A stretch of DNA of 64,000 bases from Calditrichia bacterium (GCA_028284905.1 JANQQU010000063.1:28226-92225); one strand, 5' to 3'. Positions 16,811 through 26,126 are shown, counted from the first letter of the stretch. Translations and numbers: made by a program. The notes: a model not told the origin generated them from the sequence alone.

Positions 16811-18164
16811 TGTGCTTTCTCCGCCGTTTATTGATAAAATGTTCTCCGGTGTCTTTGCTGATTAACTCATAAAGAATCGCTTTTTTGCCGGGACGTGCCC
16901 GTAATATTCGCCCGAGACGTTGCACATGCTCGCGCACGCTGCCGCTGCCGGAAACGATAATCGCAATGTTTGCCTCCGGTACGTCTACCCCTTCGTTCAA
17001 TACTTTGGAGGTGACCAGCATATTAAATTCTCCCTCCCGGAAAGCCTGCAAAAAATTTTCCCGTTCCTTCAGTTTCGTATGATGGGTCAGCACCGGTAGA
17101 AAAAATTCTTTGCCGATACGATAAGCCATATCATTATCCTGGGTAAAAATCAGGATACGGTCCCCGCGATGTTCGGCCAGCAGCTCCCAGAGATAGGCGA
17201 GTTTTGCGCTCGATGCCTGACTGAGCTGTTTCTGCAGCAGATATGCTTTAAAGACCTGGCGCCCCTCCGGAGAACGGCTGGTTTTCCAGAGAAACTGCTT
17301 CCAGCCATTGGCGCTACCCATATTGATCTGTTCTTCGCGGAGATAGGTGAGATAAGTTTGCCGGGCATGATCATATTGCTCCCGTTCTGTCTCGGTCATG
17401 TCCACCTGTAAGGTGATCACTTCATAAGGCGCGAGGGTGCTGCCTTTCAGTGAATGGATATCGGCATTATAGCAGATGTTCCCAACCAGCTCATAGAGAC
17501 GACTCTCTTTGCCATCGGCTCGCTCCGGCGTTGCGGTCAGGCCCAGCCGGTAGGGGGCAATGTTGCTGATTGCAGTGTATTGATATTGTTCCCCGGGAAG
17601 GTGATGACACTCATCGAAAACCAGAAAACCAAAGCGATTTCCTTTGCTTTGCACATGGATAAGCGCAGAATCGTACGTGGCAACGGTTAGGGGCGCCAAT
17701 TCGTTATAACCGCCACCGAGCAAACCGATCTCTTGCTTAAAATATTTCTTCAGAACGGCATACCATTGATGCATCAGATCGATGGTCGGGACATGCACCA
17801 AAGTCGGCCGCTGCACTTTTTCAATCAACATGACGGCGAGAATGGTTTTCCCGGCACCGGTAGGCAGCGTTACGACCCCTTGTTTACCGGCATTGAGCCA
17901 GGCTTTCTCCGCTGCCTGTTGGTGCGGGCGAGGCACCAGGGGGATCTGCAGGGGAAAAGGCGTTGTTTCAAAAACTTTCGCTTCATCCTGGTAGGTTAAT
18001 TTATTTTTGTGTAAATGAAGGATAATTTCCCGGTAGCAATACGCCGGCGCCCGGTAACTGCGGGTGCGCGGATCCCACTTCACGACCGGTAATGCCTGCA
18101 GGGACTCCGGAGGGGATTTAAGCAGCAAGGTGCCTTTGTCAAAAAATATCCGGGTAGATTCCAA
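16782..18164 (-). CDS. XPB-like superfamily 2 DNA helicase
   Basis: 460 residues. The N-terminal ~60 residues (VVKWDPRTRSYRAPAYCY) resemble the damage-recognition domain of archaeal XPB. Helicase motifs follow: LPTGAGKT (Walker A, about 100-107), DECHH (184-188, DEVHH in most XPB), GLTATPER, VLNEGVDVPEA and QRLGRILRARPG (motif VI). It would unwind DNA around lesions for the adjacent nuclease. TTG at 18164 is the only start upstream of the domain, because an in-frame TAA lies two codons before it; no strong ribosome site is seen. No uvr genes are present nearby. Confidence 0.87.
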   Translation of the reverse strand: MESTRIFFDKGTLLLKSPPESLQALPVVKWDPRTRSYRAPAYCYREIILHLHKNKLTYQDEAKVFETTPFPLQIPLVPRPHQQAAEKAWLNAGKQGVVTLPTGAGKTILAVMLIEKVQRPTLVHVPTIDLMHQWYAVLKKYFKQEIGLLGGGYNELAPLTVATYDSALIHVQSKGNRFGFLVFDECHHLPGEQYQYTAISNIAPYRLGLTATPERADGKESRLYELVGNICYNADIHSLKGSTLAPYEVITLQVDMTETEREQYDHARQTYLTYLREEQINMGSANGWKQFLWKTSRSPEGRQVFKAYLLQKQLSQASSAKLAYLWELLAEHRGDRILIFTQDNDMAYRIGKEFFLPVLTHHTKLKERENFLQAFREGEFNMLVTSKVLNEGVDVPEANIAIIVSGSGSVREHVQRLGRILRARPGKKAILYELISKDTGEHFINKRRRKHSAYKGPRPL

Positions 18165-18612
18165 GGGTTATCACTGTTTTCTTGATTGTGTATTCATCAT
18201 CTGATAAACAATGAACAAACTGGTATACATAAATTCAACTGTTTTTATTGATAAAGAAAATAGTTGATAAATGTGTAAAATATTTGCACACTTTTGTAAA
18301 GTGTATTCGCTTGTTCGGGGTTCGCTTAAGTGAATAGACTTGATCTGGGGTGTTTCAAGGAAATGGCTTGAGGGGAAATTCTATCAAGTCTCTGGACTTG
18401 ATTTGCATCACATCAACAAAATGACTTTAAGAAAAGGGCGATCCAGGATAAATTCTTTAAATATGCCATATCAATCTGGCGTCATTTTGAGAAAAGAGAT
18501 TAACATACAATTAAATTACGGCTGCAGATTGATTTAGTTCACAATTTCAATTTTAAAAATTTAAGGTTCTCTGGCATATTTTGTAATCAAGTATTATTAG
18601 TAATTCTTGATA
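18165..18612. other. Non-coding stretch upstream of the helicase
   Basis: AT-rich, no credible ORF. Contains a 7-bp hairpin (TCAAGTC/GACTTGA, 18384-18401) with another GACTTGA nearby at 18332. No confident promoter for the helicase could be picked. Confidence 0.4.
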
Positions 18613-18815
18613 TGTAACCCTTTCAGGGTAAAATGCTTTCGGGGATTTTAACCCTGGGCTGGAAAGCGCTTCAGCCCAGGGTTAGAATCTGTAACCGGCT
18701 CTCCCTTCGGGGCTTTGCGGTAAAAATACGCCGAAGGCGTTGCATATCTCAACCGGGGGGCATATGTGAGCCCCCCGGTTGAGATAACTTTTTTAGAAAC
18801 CCTGAAGGGGTTACA
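18613..18815. repeat. Nested inverted-repeat element, about 200 bp
   Basis: Ends are a 17-base inverted repeat matching at 16 positions (TGTAACCCTTTCAGGGT at 18613-18629 against 18799-18815). Inside are two strong hairpins: TAACCCTGGGCTG/CAGCCCAGGGTTA (18649-18684), and a perfect 16-bp stem at 18745-18786 with loop CATATGTGAG, followed by TTTTTT. No ORF. This is a miniature-element or REP-like structure; the inner hairpin could also terminate transcription. Confidence 0.75.
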
Positions 18816-18931
18816 GAATTTTTTATGTTAAATGTTGCCATTGAATACATTTACACAAAATTTGTCCAAGAACGAAATTTATCAAAACGGTTTTCGCTAC
18901 TTAGGTCTGTAACATCGACAAATCCTGTGGA

Positions 18932-20896
18932 ATGAAAATGCGTCTTCAACTAATAGCTGTTCTATTCATGTCAATTTTTATACATGCGAATCTGCTCGCC
19001 CGGGAAAACGGACGGCAGGTAATCTATGGCGAAACACTGCGGAAGGCTGGCATTTTTCGTTTGGGTGAAATATTGCAGTTGAGTGCCGATTGGTATACTG
19101 GGAGCATTGATGGCTTTATTTACCAGGCTGCACCGGGAGGATTGGGAAATTTTTCCGGAGAGAACTGGGAGATATTGCTTGACGGTATGCCATTAAATCT
19201 GCGCCTCGTTGATAATAAAGATATGAATTTGCTGCCGGTCAGCATCCATGAGATTGACTCGGTCGAAATTTTCAGCAATGCGCAAATCCATGAAGGTTTG
19301 TTCAACGATCGTGGTATCATTCATCTCCATACACGCCGCCCGGCCCCGGGGATTCATACTCAAGTAAATGGATGGATTGGCAATGAAACTGGCGACCCGG
19401 GACCGCTGGTTTTTCTCGATCAATCGTTGCGTAACGTCGATCGCATTGGGCCGGATTATACCTTTGCCCTTAGCGGCCGCTTTGCCGGATGGCATTTCCG
19501 CCTGGGTGCGCTGGAGCAAAATCAATATTTCACTTATCCGGCGGCGCGGGAGCGAAACCGGCGGCGAAACAATGACTATCTGCGGATGCAAACCGGTGCG
19601 CCTGCTTTGCGGATGGGATACCTGGGCAAAAAGATCACGGTCAACTTTTTTACCGGGTATACAACCTCATCCGGAAATTATCTTGACAGTCTCGGTGGCG
19701 CAGCGCCGTTGTTTTTCCTGCCTTACCGGAGAGAGCTTCCCACTGACCGGCAATACACAGTTGCTACACTAAGCGGGGAATATAAATATCATAAGAATGG
19801 AGAAATCTCTACACAACTAGGCTATGATGATTTGGCACTGGGAGAAAATCAAAATTTCCCCGGTGGTTTTAATCTCAATTGGAAAATGCGTCATTGGCAG
19901 GGCGCTTTGGCAAATCGTTATCGCAAGGGAAATCTTCACATGATGCAGGGCGTTTCCTGGCGGCGTTATCGCAGCATCCGGGAAAGTGGAATAGAGCAAA
20001 ATGATCTGACTTTCTATCAAGCAACGATCCAGTTTCGCTGGCAGCAGCAGAAGAAAATCCGCCAGCTAGAAACGCTGTTTCTAAAGGGGCCGAACAACCT
20101 GGCCGTGAAATCTGCTCTTTTTTTTCAAATGCCTGTTGGCGACCAGCAGACAATTTCTTTCAATGCCGCATATGCCCAACGGTTGTTTAGTGAAGATAAT
20201 AATCTCTGGTTCTGGACCCGGCGCGGGTATGATCTCTTAAACCGGCTGGAAATTCCCTACCGTTTTTCCGGAACAGCGGGAAAATCCACCACACTAACCC
20301 TTGACGGCGCCTGGCAGTATCATTTCCGGAACGAGCAACGTCTGCAAGTCAGTCTGGGTGTTTATCATCATAATGGCATCTACATTCCCGAACAATCACT
20401 CAGTGATGATCCGGAAGGAGGATTACTCGGGCTGCTAAAAATTAACCATAATGAAAGTGGAACCTTGCTGCGCTCCCGGCTCCGCTGGCAGAATACCCTC
20501 TGGCAATTCGTTCGCCAATCAATTGTTTATAATTTTCAAACGCCGGCTTCCGGCAGTGCCGTTTACAGAAAATCGCAAGATCGTGTCCCTGCCCATTGGT
20601 TGCGATATACCCTGGATTGGCAGCCGGTAAAACACTTCTCCATCTGGGGCTCCGTGAACTTTCAGAGCGAAACTCGCTGGCATAGTTATCCGGAAAATGC
20701 CATTGGTAGTGCGGCGAATCCCGCCAGGCTACCAGCGCGCTGGCTTTGTGATCTCGCTTTCCGGAAAGAAATTTGGGATGGCCGGCTGAGCAGCAGTCTG
20801 GTATTCCGCAACCTTTTTGATGGCCGCGATCAGTATCATCCATATGGCATCGAGAGTGCCCTGCGGTTTTATGCCCATCTCCAGGTTAAGCTTTGA
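18932..20896 (+). CDS. TonB-dependent-receptor-type outer membrane protein
   Basis: 654 residues. Signal peptide (about 1-24, LIAVLFMSIFIHANLLA), then a plug-like domain with WEILLDGMPLNL, HEIDSVEIFSN and RGIIHLHTRR, and a beta-rich barrel with alternating aromatic strands to the terminal FYAHLQVKL. The plug supports the TonB-dependent family, but no TonB box or FN3/CarboxypepD-like N-terminal domain is apparent and it is shorter than many receptors. The substrate is unknown. It stands alone: no operon partner within 350 bases downstream. Start ATG at 18932 has a poor ribosome site; ATG at 18938 is possible. Confidence 0.8.
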   Translation: MKMRLQLIAVLFMSIFIHANLLARENGRQVIYGETLRKAGIFRLGEILQLSADWYTGSIDGFIYQAAPGGLGNFSGENWEILLDGMPLNLRLVDNKDMNLLPVSIHEIDSVEIFSNAQIHEGLFNDRGIIHLHTRRPAPGIHTQVNGWIGNETGDPGPLVFLDQSLRNVDRIGPDYTFALSGRFAGWHFRLGALEQNQYFTYPAARERNRRRNNDYLRMQTGAPALRMGYLGKKITVNFFTGYTTSSGNYLDSLGGAAPLFFLPYRRELPTDRQYTVATLSGEYKYHKNGEISTQLGYDDLALGENQNFPGGFNLNWKMRHWQGALANRYRKGNLHMMQGVSWRRYRSIRESGIEQNDLTFYQATIQFRWQQQKKIRQLETLFLKGPNNLAVKSALFFQMPVGDQQTISFNAAYAQRLFSEDNNLWFWTRRGYDLLNRLEIPYRFSGTAGKSTTLTLDGAWQYHFRNEQRLQVSLGVYHHNGIYIPEQSLSDDPEGGLLGLLKINHNESGTLLRSRLRWQNTLWQFVRQSIVYNFQTPASGSAVYRKSQDRVPAHWLRYTLDWQPVKHFSIWGSVNFQSETRWHSYPENAIGSAANPARLPARWLCDLAFRKEIWDGRLSSSLVFRNLFDGRDQYHPYGIESALRFYAHLQVKL

Positions 20897-20959
20897 GAGA
20901 TGTAATTTTGATGATGAATGTAAATTTATTTGTAGGTTAAATATGTAATGCTATTTGAT

Positions 20960-21049
20960 CTGTCATTGCGAGGTGCCTTTTGCCGAAGCAATCTCAAAAG
21001 GTGCACCTACAAAGGGATCGCTTCGTCGCTGAACTCCTCGCGATGACAG
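20960..21049. repeat. Dispersed imperfect palindrome, copy 1
   Basis: Begins CTGTCATTGCGAGG and ends CCTCGCGATGACAG, with inner arms CGAAGCAATC and GATCGCTTCG. A second copy of the same design lies at 53902-53989. No coding capacity. Confidence 0.8.
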
Positions 21050-21264
21050 TGAGTGGCAATACTTCTTTTGCACTATTAACTTATTGTATCCATAATTTGA
21101 AAGCGTATCAGATTTCTGATAGTCATTTCCTGTTTGAAAAGATATTTCAAAAACTATTTCTTTGTTTTAAGTTGTTTGTTTATAACGCCTTGCGGGTCTT
21201 TAAAGGGAGTGCTGGCCTGGCATTTGCATTATACAAAGCAGCAATGATAAAAAAGGAGTTTATT

Positions 21265-21741
21265 ATGAAACGCTACTTATTTGTTCCACTGTTCTTTGCC
21301 TTGATGATCCTCTTTAGCGGATGTCAGTCAGAAAAATCACCGGTTGCCGCTAACGAAGATGAGGGCAGTAAAACCGAAGTTGTAATGGTTGATGATATTG
21401 ACACGAGCACTTTGGCGGCAGATCCATTCAACCTTAATGCTGCCAGCCTGGATGGAGACGAGCTGAATTTAAATGTTTCCTATAGCGGTGGTTGCCAGGA
21501 GCATCTGTTCCGCTTTGTTGCGGAAAGAAATTTCATCGACGGCAATCCGGTAGAGGCAGTTTTTGTGCTTTCCCATAATGCCAATAATGACGCCTGCGAA
21601 GCCTGGTTAACAAACAGACTAAGCTTTAATCTCTCTCCCTTAAAGGCTTACTTCCGCAGCGTTTACCAGGTAAATGAAGGGCAAATTCTTATCAAGGTGA
21701 CCGATACGGACAAAACTTACGAAATTGTCTACGAATTCTAA
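21265..21741 (+). CDS. Small lipoprotein of unknown function
   Basis: 158 residues. Signal peptide with lipobox (ALMILFSGCQS), so Cys19 would be lipidated. The mature part is acidic at first, then has a compact domain (ELNLNVSYSGGCQEHLFRF ... YEIVYEF) with paired cysteines in GGCQEH and NDACEA that could form a disulphide. ATG at 21265 is chosen because AAAAGGAG lies 6 bases upstream; the frame is open further 5' but that extension runs through a repeat. A strong terminator follows, so it is monocistronic. Not recognised beyond the lipoprotein signal. Confidence 0.82.
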   Translation: MKRYLFVPLFFALMILFSGCQSEKSPVAANEDEGSKTEVVMVDDIDTSTLAADPFNLNAASLDGDELNLNVSYSGGCQEHLFRFVAERNFIDGNPVEAVFVLSHNANNDACEAWLTNRLSFNLSPLKAYFRSVYQVNEGQILIKVTDTDKTYEIVYEF

Positions 21742-21834
21742 TAACCGGCAAGAACATTTCCGGCAGCTTGCTGAAATGACTATATAATCGATTCCAACAC
21801 TGCGCTACACTCCTCAGTTTTGGAATCCTACTGA

Positions 21835-21880
21835 CACAGCGGTTGATTAACCCGGGCCGGGCAACCGCTGTGCTTTTTTT
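21835..21880 (+). terminator. Rho-independent terminator after the lipoprotein gene
   Basis: CACAGCGGTTG and CAACCGCTGTG form a perfect 11-bp stem (21835-21872) with a GC-rich loop, followed by CTTTTTTT. Confidence 0.9.
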
Positions 21881-22071
21881 CATAAAGCTCTCTCCGCGCA
21901 TCCCCCTCAAATGCCTCAATTATTTTCAACCCGGGAAGTATTGAAAATCTCGGCTTTATTTCATAGATTGCACCCTTACACACTTTCAGAAAGCAAATCA
22001 GTGTATTTAGTTAAGGGGACAAAAATATATAAGTCATATATAGATTAACTGGCTTTTTATTTTCCCTTTGC

Positions 22072-22103
22072 CCATTTGCAAATTTGCAAATCTACAAATG
22101 GGC
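22072..22103. repeat. Octamer-reiterated palindrome
   Basis: Four consecutive 8-base words CCATTTGC, AAATTTGC, AAATCTAC, AAATGGGC. The ends pair (GCCCATTTG at 22070-22078 with CAAATGGGC at 22095-22103). Same design as the heptamer elements but with period 8. The rest of the 21881-22181 gap shows nothing identifiable. Confidence 0.65.
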
Positions 22104-22181
22104 AAGAGGCAGTTGAGCGGTTAACTTTAATGTTTTTAGCGCTTCCGTTTTCAAGGTATTTTTGTCTTAAGGCTTATTTGA

Positions 22182-22691
22182 ATGATTAAGGGTATCGAAT
22201 CTATGAAGCCTCAAATAGAAACATTGGCGGAAAAAAAACTGGTTGGGCAGCGAGTGCAAATGTCGCTGGTAAATAACCAGACCCAAGCGTTATGGCAGGG
22301 ATTTATGTCCCGGAGGAAAGAAGTGACGAATACTGTCGGGACTGATTTCTATTCCATGCAAATCTACGATCCCTCCTACTTTATGAATTTTAGTCCGACA
22401 AATTCTTTCGAGAAATGGGCCACTGTAGAAGTCTCTGATTTTAATGATATCCCGGAAGGCATGGAAAGCATTATTCTGCCAGGCGGATTGTATGCTGTTT
22501 TCCTCTATAAAGGATTGCCGGCAGAAGCAGGTAAGCTTTTTCAATATATTTTCGGGGTTTGGATACCGGCATCGGAATATGAGCTGGACGGTCGTCCCCA
22601 CTTTGAGGTTTTAGGTGAAAAGTATAAAAATGACTCGCCGGATTCCGAGGAGGAAATTTGGATTCCGGTGCGGCCGAAAGCAGTACCTTAA
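22182..22691 (+). CDS. GyrI-like effector-binding-domain protein
   Basis: 169 residues, a single GyrI-like/AraC-effector-binding domain: IETLAEKKLVGQRVQMSL at the N-terminus, then FEKWATVEV, PGGLYAVFLYKG and YELDGRPHFEVLG. Such stand-alone domains bind small hydrophobic or cyclic ligands and occur in regulators, SbmC-type protectors and hydrolases. ATG at 22203 (residue 8) has AAGGG upstream and is an equally good start. The M64 peptidase begins 10 bases after the stop, with AAGGAG overlapping it, so they form an operon. Confidence 0.85.
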   Translation: MIKGIESMKPQIETLAEKKLVGQRVQMSLVNNQTQALWQGFMSRRKEVTNTVGTDFYSMQIYDPSYFMNFSPTNSFEKWATVEVSDFNDIPEGMESIILPGGLYAVFLYKGLPAEAGKLFQYIFGVWIPASEYELDGRPHFEVLGEKYKNDSPDSEEEIWIPVRPKAVP

Positions 22692-22701
22692 GGAGAGTGT
22701 A

Positions 22702-24177
22702 ATGAAAAATGTATGTTATTTGACCTTCATTCTATTGTTGACCGGCAGCCTGTTTGCCCAGGAACGTCCGCGCTTTGAAGATTACTTCGAAGATGCGACC
22801 ATGCGCGTAGACTATTACCATACGGCGGATGCAAAAACCGCGACCTTTACTCTGGATCAGATCTACCGCCAGGGGATTTGGGCCGGTAGCCGTAAACATT
22901 TGATTGAGCCGTATGATTTAGGGAAATACCATGCAAAAGTATACGATGCTGCATCAAACCGTCTGATTTTCACCAAGGGATATAATAGCTTCTGTGAAGA
23001 ATATCAGACCACTGCTCCTGCCCGGGAAGGCATCAAACGCACTTATCACGAAACGGTGTTGATCCCTTTTCCGAAACGTCCGGTACTGTTTACCATCGAA
23101 GCCCGCGACAAGCAAAACCTGATGCACCCGGTTTTTGTGCAGCAGATTGACCCCGCTGATTACCACATTATCCGGGAAACACCTGCGCGTGGTGATTTGA
23201 TCGTAAAACAGATGATCAATGGCGATTCCCATAAAAAGGTTGATCTGCTCTTTCTCGGTGAGGGCTATACTGAAAAAGAAAAAGATAAATTCCGGCAAGA
23301 TTTAAAGAAATTCAGCGATTGGGTTTTTGAGTGGGAACCGTACAAACGCTATAAAAAAGCCTTTAATGTCTACGGCATCTTAAGTCCTTCGGTGGAAAGC
23401 GGCACGGACGAGCCGCGCGCGAACAGCTATAAAAATACTGCGCTAAATACCTCGTTCAATACCTTCGACTCTCCCCGCTACATTCTTACCGAGGATAATA
23501 AAACCCTGCGGGATGTTGCCGCCCAGGTGCCGTACGATGCCATTTTGATCATGATTAATCACGACCGATATGGGGGCGGGGGAATTTATAATGCCTACAC
23601 GACCTTCACCGCCGGGGACGATCGCTCGGAGTTCCTGCTGGTGCATGAGATGGGGCACTCTTTTGCCGGGCTGGCGGATGAGTATTATACTTCGGATGTT
23701 TCTTATGAGGAGTTTTACAAGCCGGGTGTCGAACCGCTGGCGCATAACCTGACGGCGTTGTTGGATCCGGAAAATATCAAGTGGAAGCATCTGCTTTCCC
23801 CGGGAATTGACATTCCAACGGACTGGCAGAAGTCGACATTTGATAGTTTGACTGCAGCCATTGGGGCAAATAATCGCGAGCTGCGAACAGAAAGAGAACG
23901 ATTGCAGGCCGCCGGCGCCAGTCCGGTCGAAATCGAAGCTATGGAAAAAACCTATGCCGAACGTTCTGCTGCAATTACCGCGGAGATCAATCGCTTTTTT
24001 CTGAACCATCCCCTGCGTGGGAAGGTCGGTGCATTTGAGGGCGGCGGTTACGTTTCCGAGGGATTTTACCGCCCAACGGTGAATTCGGCAATGCATCGCT
24101 TTTTGAATGAAGAAAAAACTTTTTATCCGGTAAACGAAGAAGGCATTGAGCGAATCATCCGCTATTATAGTGAATAA
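22702..24177 (+). CDS. Secreted M64-family zinc metallopeptidase
   Basis: 491 residues. Signal peptide (CYLTFILLLTGSLFAQ, cleaved near 19). An N-terminal beta domain precedes the peptidase core VDLLFLGEGYTEKEKDKF, and the zinc site HEMGHSFAGLADEYY gives His315, Glu316, His319 and a downstream Asp, the pattern of M64 (IgA-peptidase-type) enzymes. A helical insertion rich in Glu/Arg (ELRTERERLQAAGAS) follows. Exported, probably degrading peptides or host/biofilm protein; the substrate is unknown. ATG at 22702 is chosen from AAGGAG upstream and the signal peptide. The next gene overlaps or abuts its end. Confidence 0.9.
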   Translation: MKNVCYLTFILLLTGSLFAQERPRFEDYFEDATMRVDYYHTADAKTATFTLDQIYRQGIWAGSRKHLIEPYDLGKYHAKVYDAASNRLIFTKGYNSFCEEYQTTAPAREGIKRTYHETVLIPFPKRPVLFTIEARDKQNLMHPVFVQQIDPADYHIIRETPARGDLIVKQMINGDSHKKVDLLFLGEGYTEKEKDKFRQDLKKFSDWVFEWEPYKRYKKAFNVYGILSPSVESGTDEPRANSYKNTALNTSFNTFDSPRYILTEDNKTLRDVAAQVPYDAILIMINHDRYGGGGIYNAYTTFTAGDDRSEFLLVHEMGHSFAGLADEYYTSDVSYEEFYKPGVEPLAHNLTALLDPENIKWKHLLSPGIDIPTDWQKSTFDSLTAAIGANNRELRTERERLQAAGASPVEIEAMEKTYAERSAAITAEINRFFLNHPLRGKVGAFEGGGYVSEGFYRPTVNSAMHRFLNEEKTFYPVNEEGIERIIRYYSE

Positions 24178-24193
24178 GGGAAAGGGCAAGCAC

Positions 24194-25183
24194 GTGGCGA
24201 ATCAAGAATTGCGGTTTTTAAATCGGGAAGAAGTGAAGGAGGCATTGCCAATGGCAGCGGCCATTGAAGCGATGAAGGAGGCATTTGCCTTGCTTTCTGC
24301 CCGTCGGGCAATTATCCCGCCCCGGCATTTTATGGACATCCCTTCCCGGGAAGGCACTGTATTGCTGATGCCCTCCTACGTCCCTCAATTGAAAAAAAGT
24401 GCCTTGAAGCTGGTGACGATATTTAAAGAAAATACCGAGAAAGGTTTACCGCTTATTCAGGCCCTGGTGATGCTGATGGATGCTACCGATGGCCGCCACC
24501 TTGCCCTGATGGAAGGCAGCTATCTAACCGCATTACGCACCGGCGCAGCTAGTGGTGCAGCGACAGATCTGCTCGCCCGGAATGATTCCCGCATTGCAGC
24601 AGTATATGGCACCGGGGCCCAGAGCGAAACGCAGATCGAAGCGATTTGTGCAGTGCGCCCGATCGAGGAAATTATGGTTTTTGGCCGCAGCCGGGAAAAG
24701 TCGGAAACGTTTGCCCGGAAGATGAGTGAACGCTTTGAGATTAATATCCATGCTGCCAACGCCCCGGAAGATGTCTCCCGGGCGGATGTGGTTTGTGCGG
24801 CAACCACCTCCGAGCTACCGGTTTTTTCCGACAGCAATCTCAAAGCAGGGGTTCACATCAATGGCGTCGGCTCCTATCGCCCCGATTGGCAGGAAGTGCC
24901 CGCGGAAACGGTTATCCGCGCAAAGGTCGTTATTGATGAATGGGAGTCCTGCTGGGCAGAAGCGGGCGATTTAATAATACCGGTGGAGCGCGGCTTGATT
25001 AAGCGAAGTCACGTCCATTGCGAATTAGGCGAAATCGTTAATGGCACCAAACGAGGGCGGGAGTCCGATGAAGAGATAACCTTCTTTAAGTCGGTTGGCA
25101 ATGCCGTGCAGGATCTCGCTGCGGCGACAAAAGTGCTGGCCGCAGCGGAAGCACAGGGATTAGGCACGATGCTTTCCCTGTAG
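24194..25183 (+). CDS. Ornithine cyclodeaminase/mu-crystallin family protein
   Basis: About 329 residues. RFLNREEVKEALPM, then KLVTIFKENTEKGLP and the Rossmann motif AAVYGTGAQSETQ, followed by NGVGSYRPDWQEVP, match the family that includes ornithine cyclodeaminase, alanine dehydrogenase and pyrroline-2-carboxylate reductase. It binds NAD(P)H; the substrate cannot be chosen from sequence. GTG at 24194 is chosen because AAGGGAAAGGG lies upstream and homologues start here. The frame also opens from TTG at 24146, overlapping the peptidase gene. Either way it is in the same operon. Confidence 0.85.
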   Translation: MANQELRFLNREEVKEALPMAAAIEAMKEAFALLSARRAIIPPRHFMDIPSREGTVLLMPSYVPQLKKSALKLVTIFKENTEKGLPLIQALVMLMDATDGRHLALMEGSYLTALRTGAASGAATDLLARNDSRIAAVYGTGAQSETQIEAICAVRPIEEIMVFGRSREKSETFARKMSERFEINIHAANAPEDVSRADVVCAATTSELPVFSDSNLKAGVHINGVGSYRPDWQEVPAETVIRAKVVIDEWESCWAEAGDLIIPVERGLIKRSHVHCELGEIVNGTKRGRESDEEITFFKSVGNAVQDLAAATKVLAAAEAQGLGTMLSL

Positions 25184-25303
25184 ACGCCGGTTCGCAGATC
25201 GCAAATCTCTACTTTTTACTTTATTTTCAATCACTTCGGCCCTAAATTGAGCATACTTTCAAAATGAAACCTCACTAAAAAATTAACATACAGGAGTTTA
25301 TAG

Positions 25304-26008
25304 ATGACGCAAAATGATTTGAGTTTTGGTCAGCGTATGGTCGAAACCCAGGAGCTTAGCCAGGAAAGATCTGCCTTTATCAAGGGCGTTTACGGATACT
25401 TGATGTATGGCGTTATGGCGGCAATTATCGGGGCCTACATCGGTTCCACCACCCCGTTTATTCTGAATTTATTCAGCGGCTGGATCGGCTGGATTCTTGC
25501 CATGGTGCTGTTGAATTTCGTTCCCCGCATCGCTATTGCTTTCCGGCATGATCCCGTTAAAGGATTCCTTGGCCTGGTGCTAAACGGCCTTATTGCCGGG
25601 TTGGTGCTGGGACCGATTGTTTATATCGCCGGCGTGGTAGCAACCGGCACAAATCTGGTGCTGAATGCGTTGCTGATTACCGGAATGGTTTTTACCGCGG
25701 TGACCGCTTACGTCTGGATGTCCGGACGGCGCTATGAAGCAAAGCGCGGTTTGATCACCGGTATCTTCATGGCCCTTATCGGCGCGATGGTTCTCAACTT
25801 CCTGATGCCGACCGGTATCATTGGCATCCTCATCAGTATTGGTGTCGGCGTAATGGGTATTTTGATTCTGGTGTATGCCACTTCCGATATCCTTCATGAT
25901 ACCTCTATGGATAGCCCGATCATCGGCGCCCTGATGTTGTTTGCCGGACTTTTTAATGTTTTCACGATGGTCATTCATCTGTTGATGGCATTTGGTGGGG
26001 ACGACTAA
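25304..26008 (+). CDS. Bax inhibitor-1/YccA family membrane protein
   Basis: 234 residues with seven predicted membrane helices. The N-terminus FIKGVYGYLMYGVMAAIIGA and the helix VTAYVWMSGRRYEAKRG, followed by YATSDILHD, are typical of the BI-1/YccA/YbhL family, which are calcium-leak or FtsH-modulating inner-membrane proteins. YccA is an FtsH substrate and modulator, and hflKC is encoded elsewhere in the window. Ribosome site AGGAG lies 8 bases before the ATG. A 12-bp hairpin follows. Confidence 0.92.
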   Translation: MTQNDLSFGQRMVETQELSQERSAFIKGVYGYLMYGVMAAIIGAYIGSTTPFILNLFSGWIGWILAMVLLNFVPRIAIAFRHDPVKGFLGLVLNGLIAGLVLGPIVYIAGVVATGTNLVLNALLITGMVFTAVTAYVWMSGRRYEAKRGLITGIFMALIGAMVLNFLMPTGIIGILISIGVGVMGILILVYATSDILHDTSMDSPIIGALMLFAGLFNVFTMVIHLLMAFGGDD

Positions 26009-26034
26009 TCCGCACCACCGGAAATTTCGAGAAT

Positions 26035-26071
26035 GAGTGGCAGTAATATGTCGCCAGACGATTACTGCCAC
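26035..26071. terminator. 12-bp inverted repeat between the BI-1 gene and the NtrY-like kinase
   Basis: AGTGGCAGTAAT and ATTACTGCCACT form a perfect 12-bp stem with a 13-base loop. No T-tract follows, so it may be a weak terminator or an mRNA-stabilising structure. Confidence 0.5.
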
Positions 26072-26126
26072 TGTCAATTATCGCCCTGCCCGGGCACTAC
26101 TCTACTGCCGCATAACGGCCTGTCAA

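Noticed and set aside
16423..16865. Plus-strand frames across the helicase/nuclease overlap
   Set aside because: Opposite two overlapping real genes; no domain.
20980..21264. N-terminal extension of the lipoprotein frame
   Set aside because: Runs through a dispersed repeat; a strong ribosome site and signal peptide place the start at 21265.
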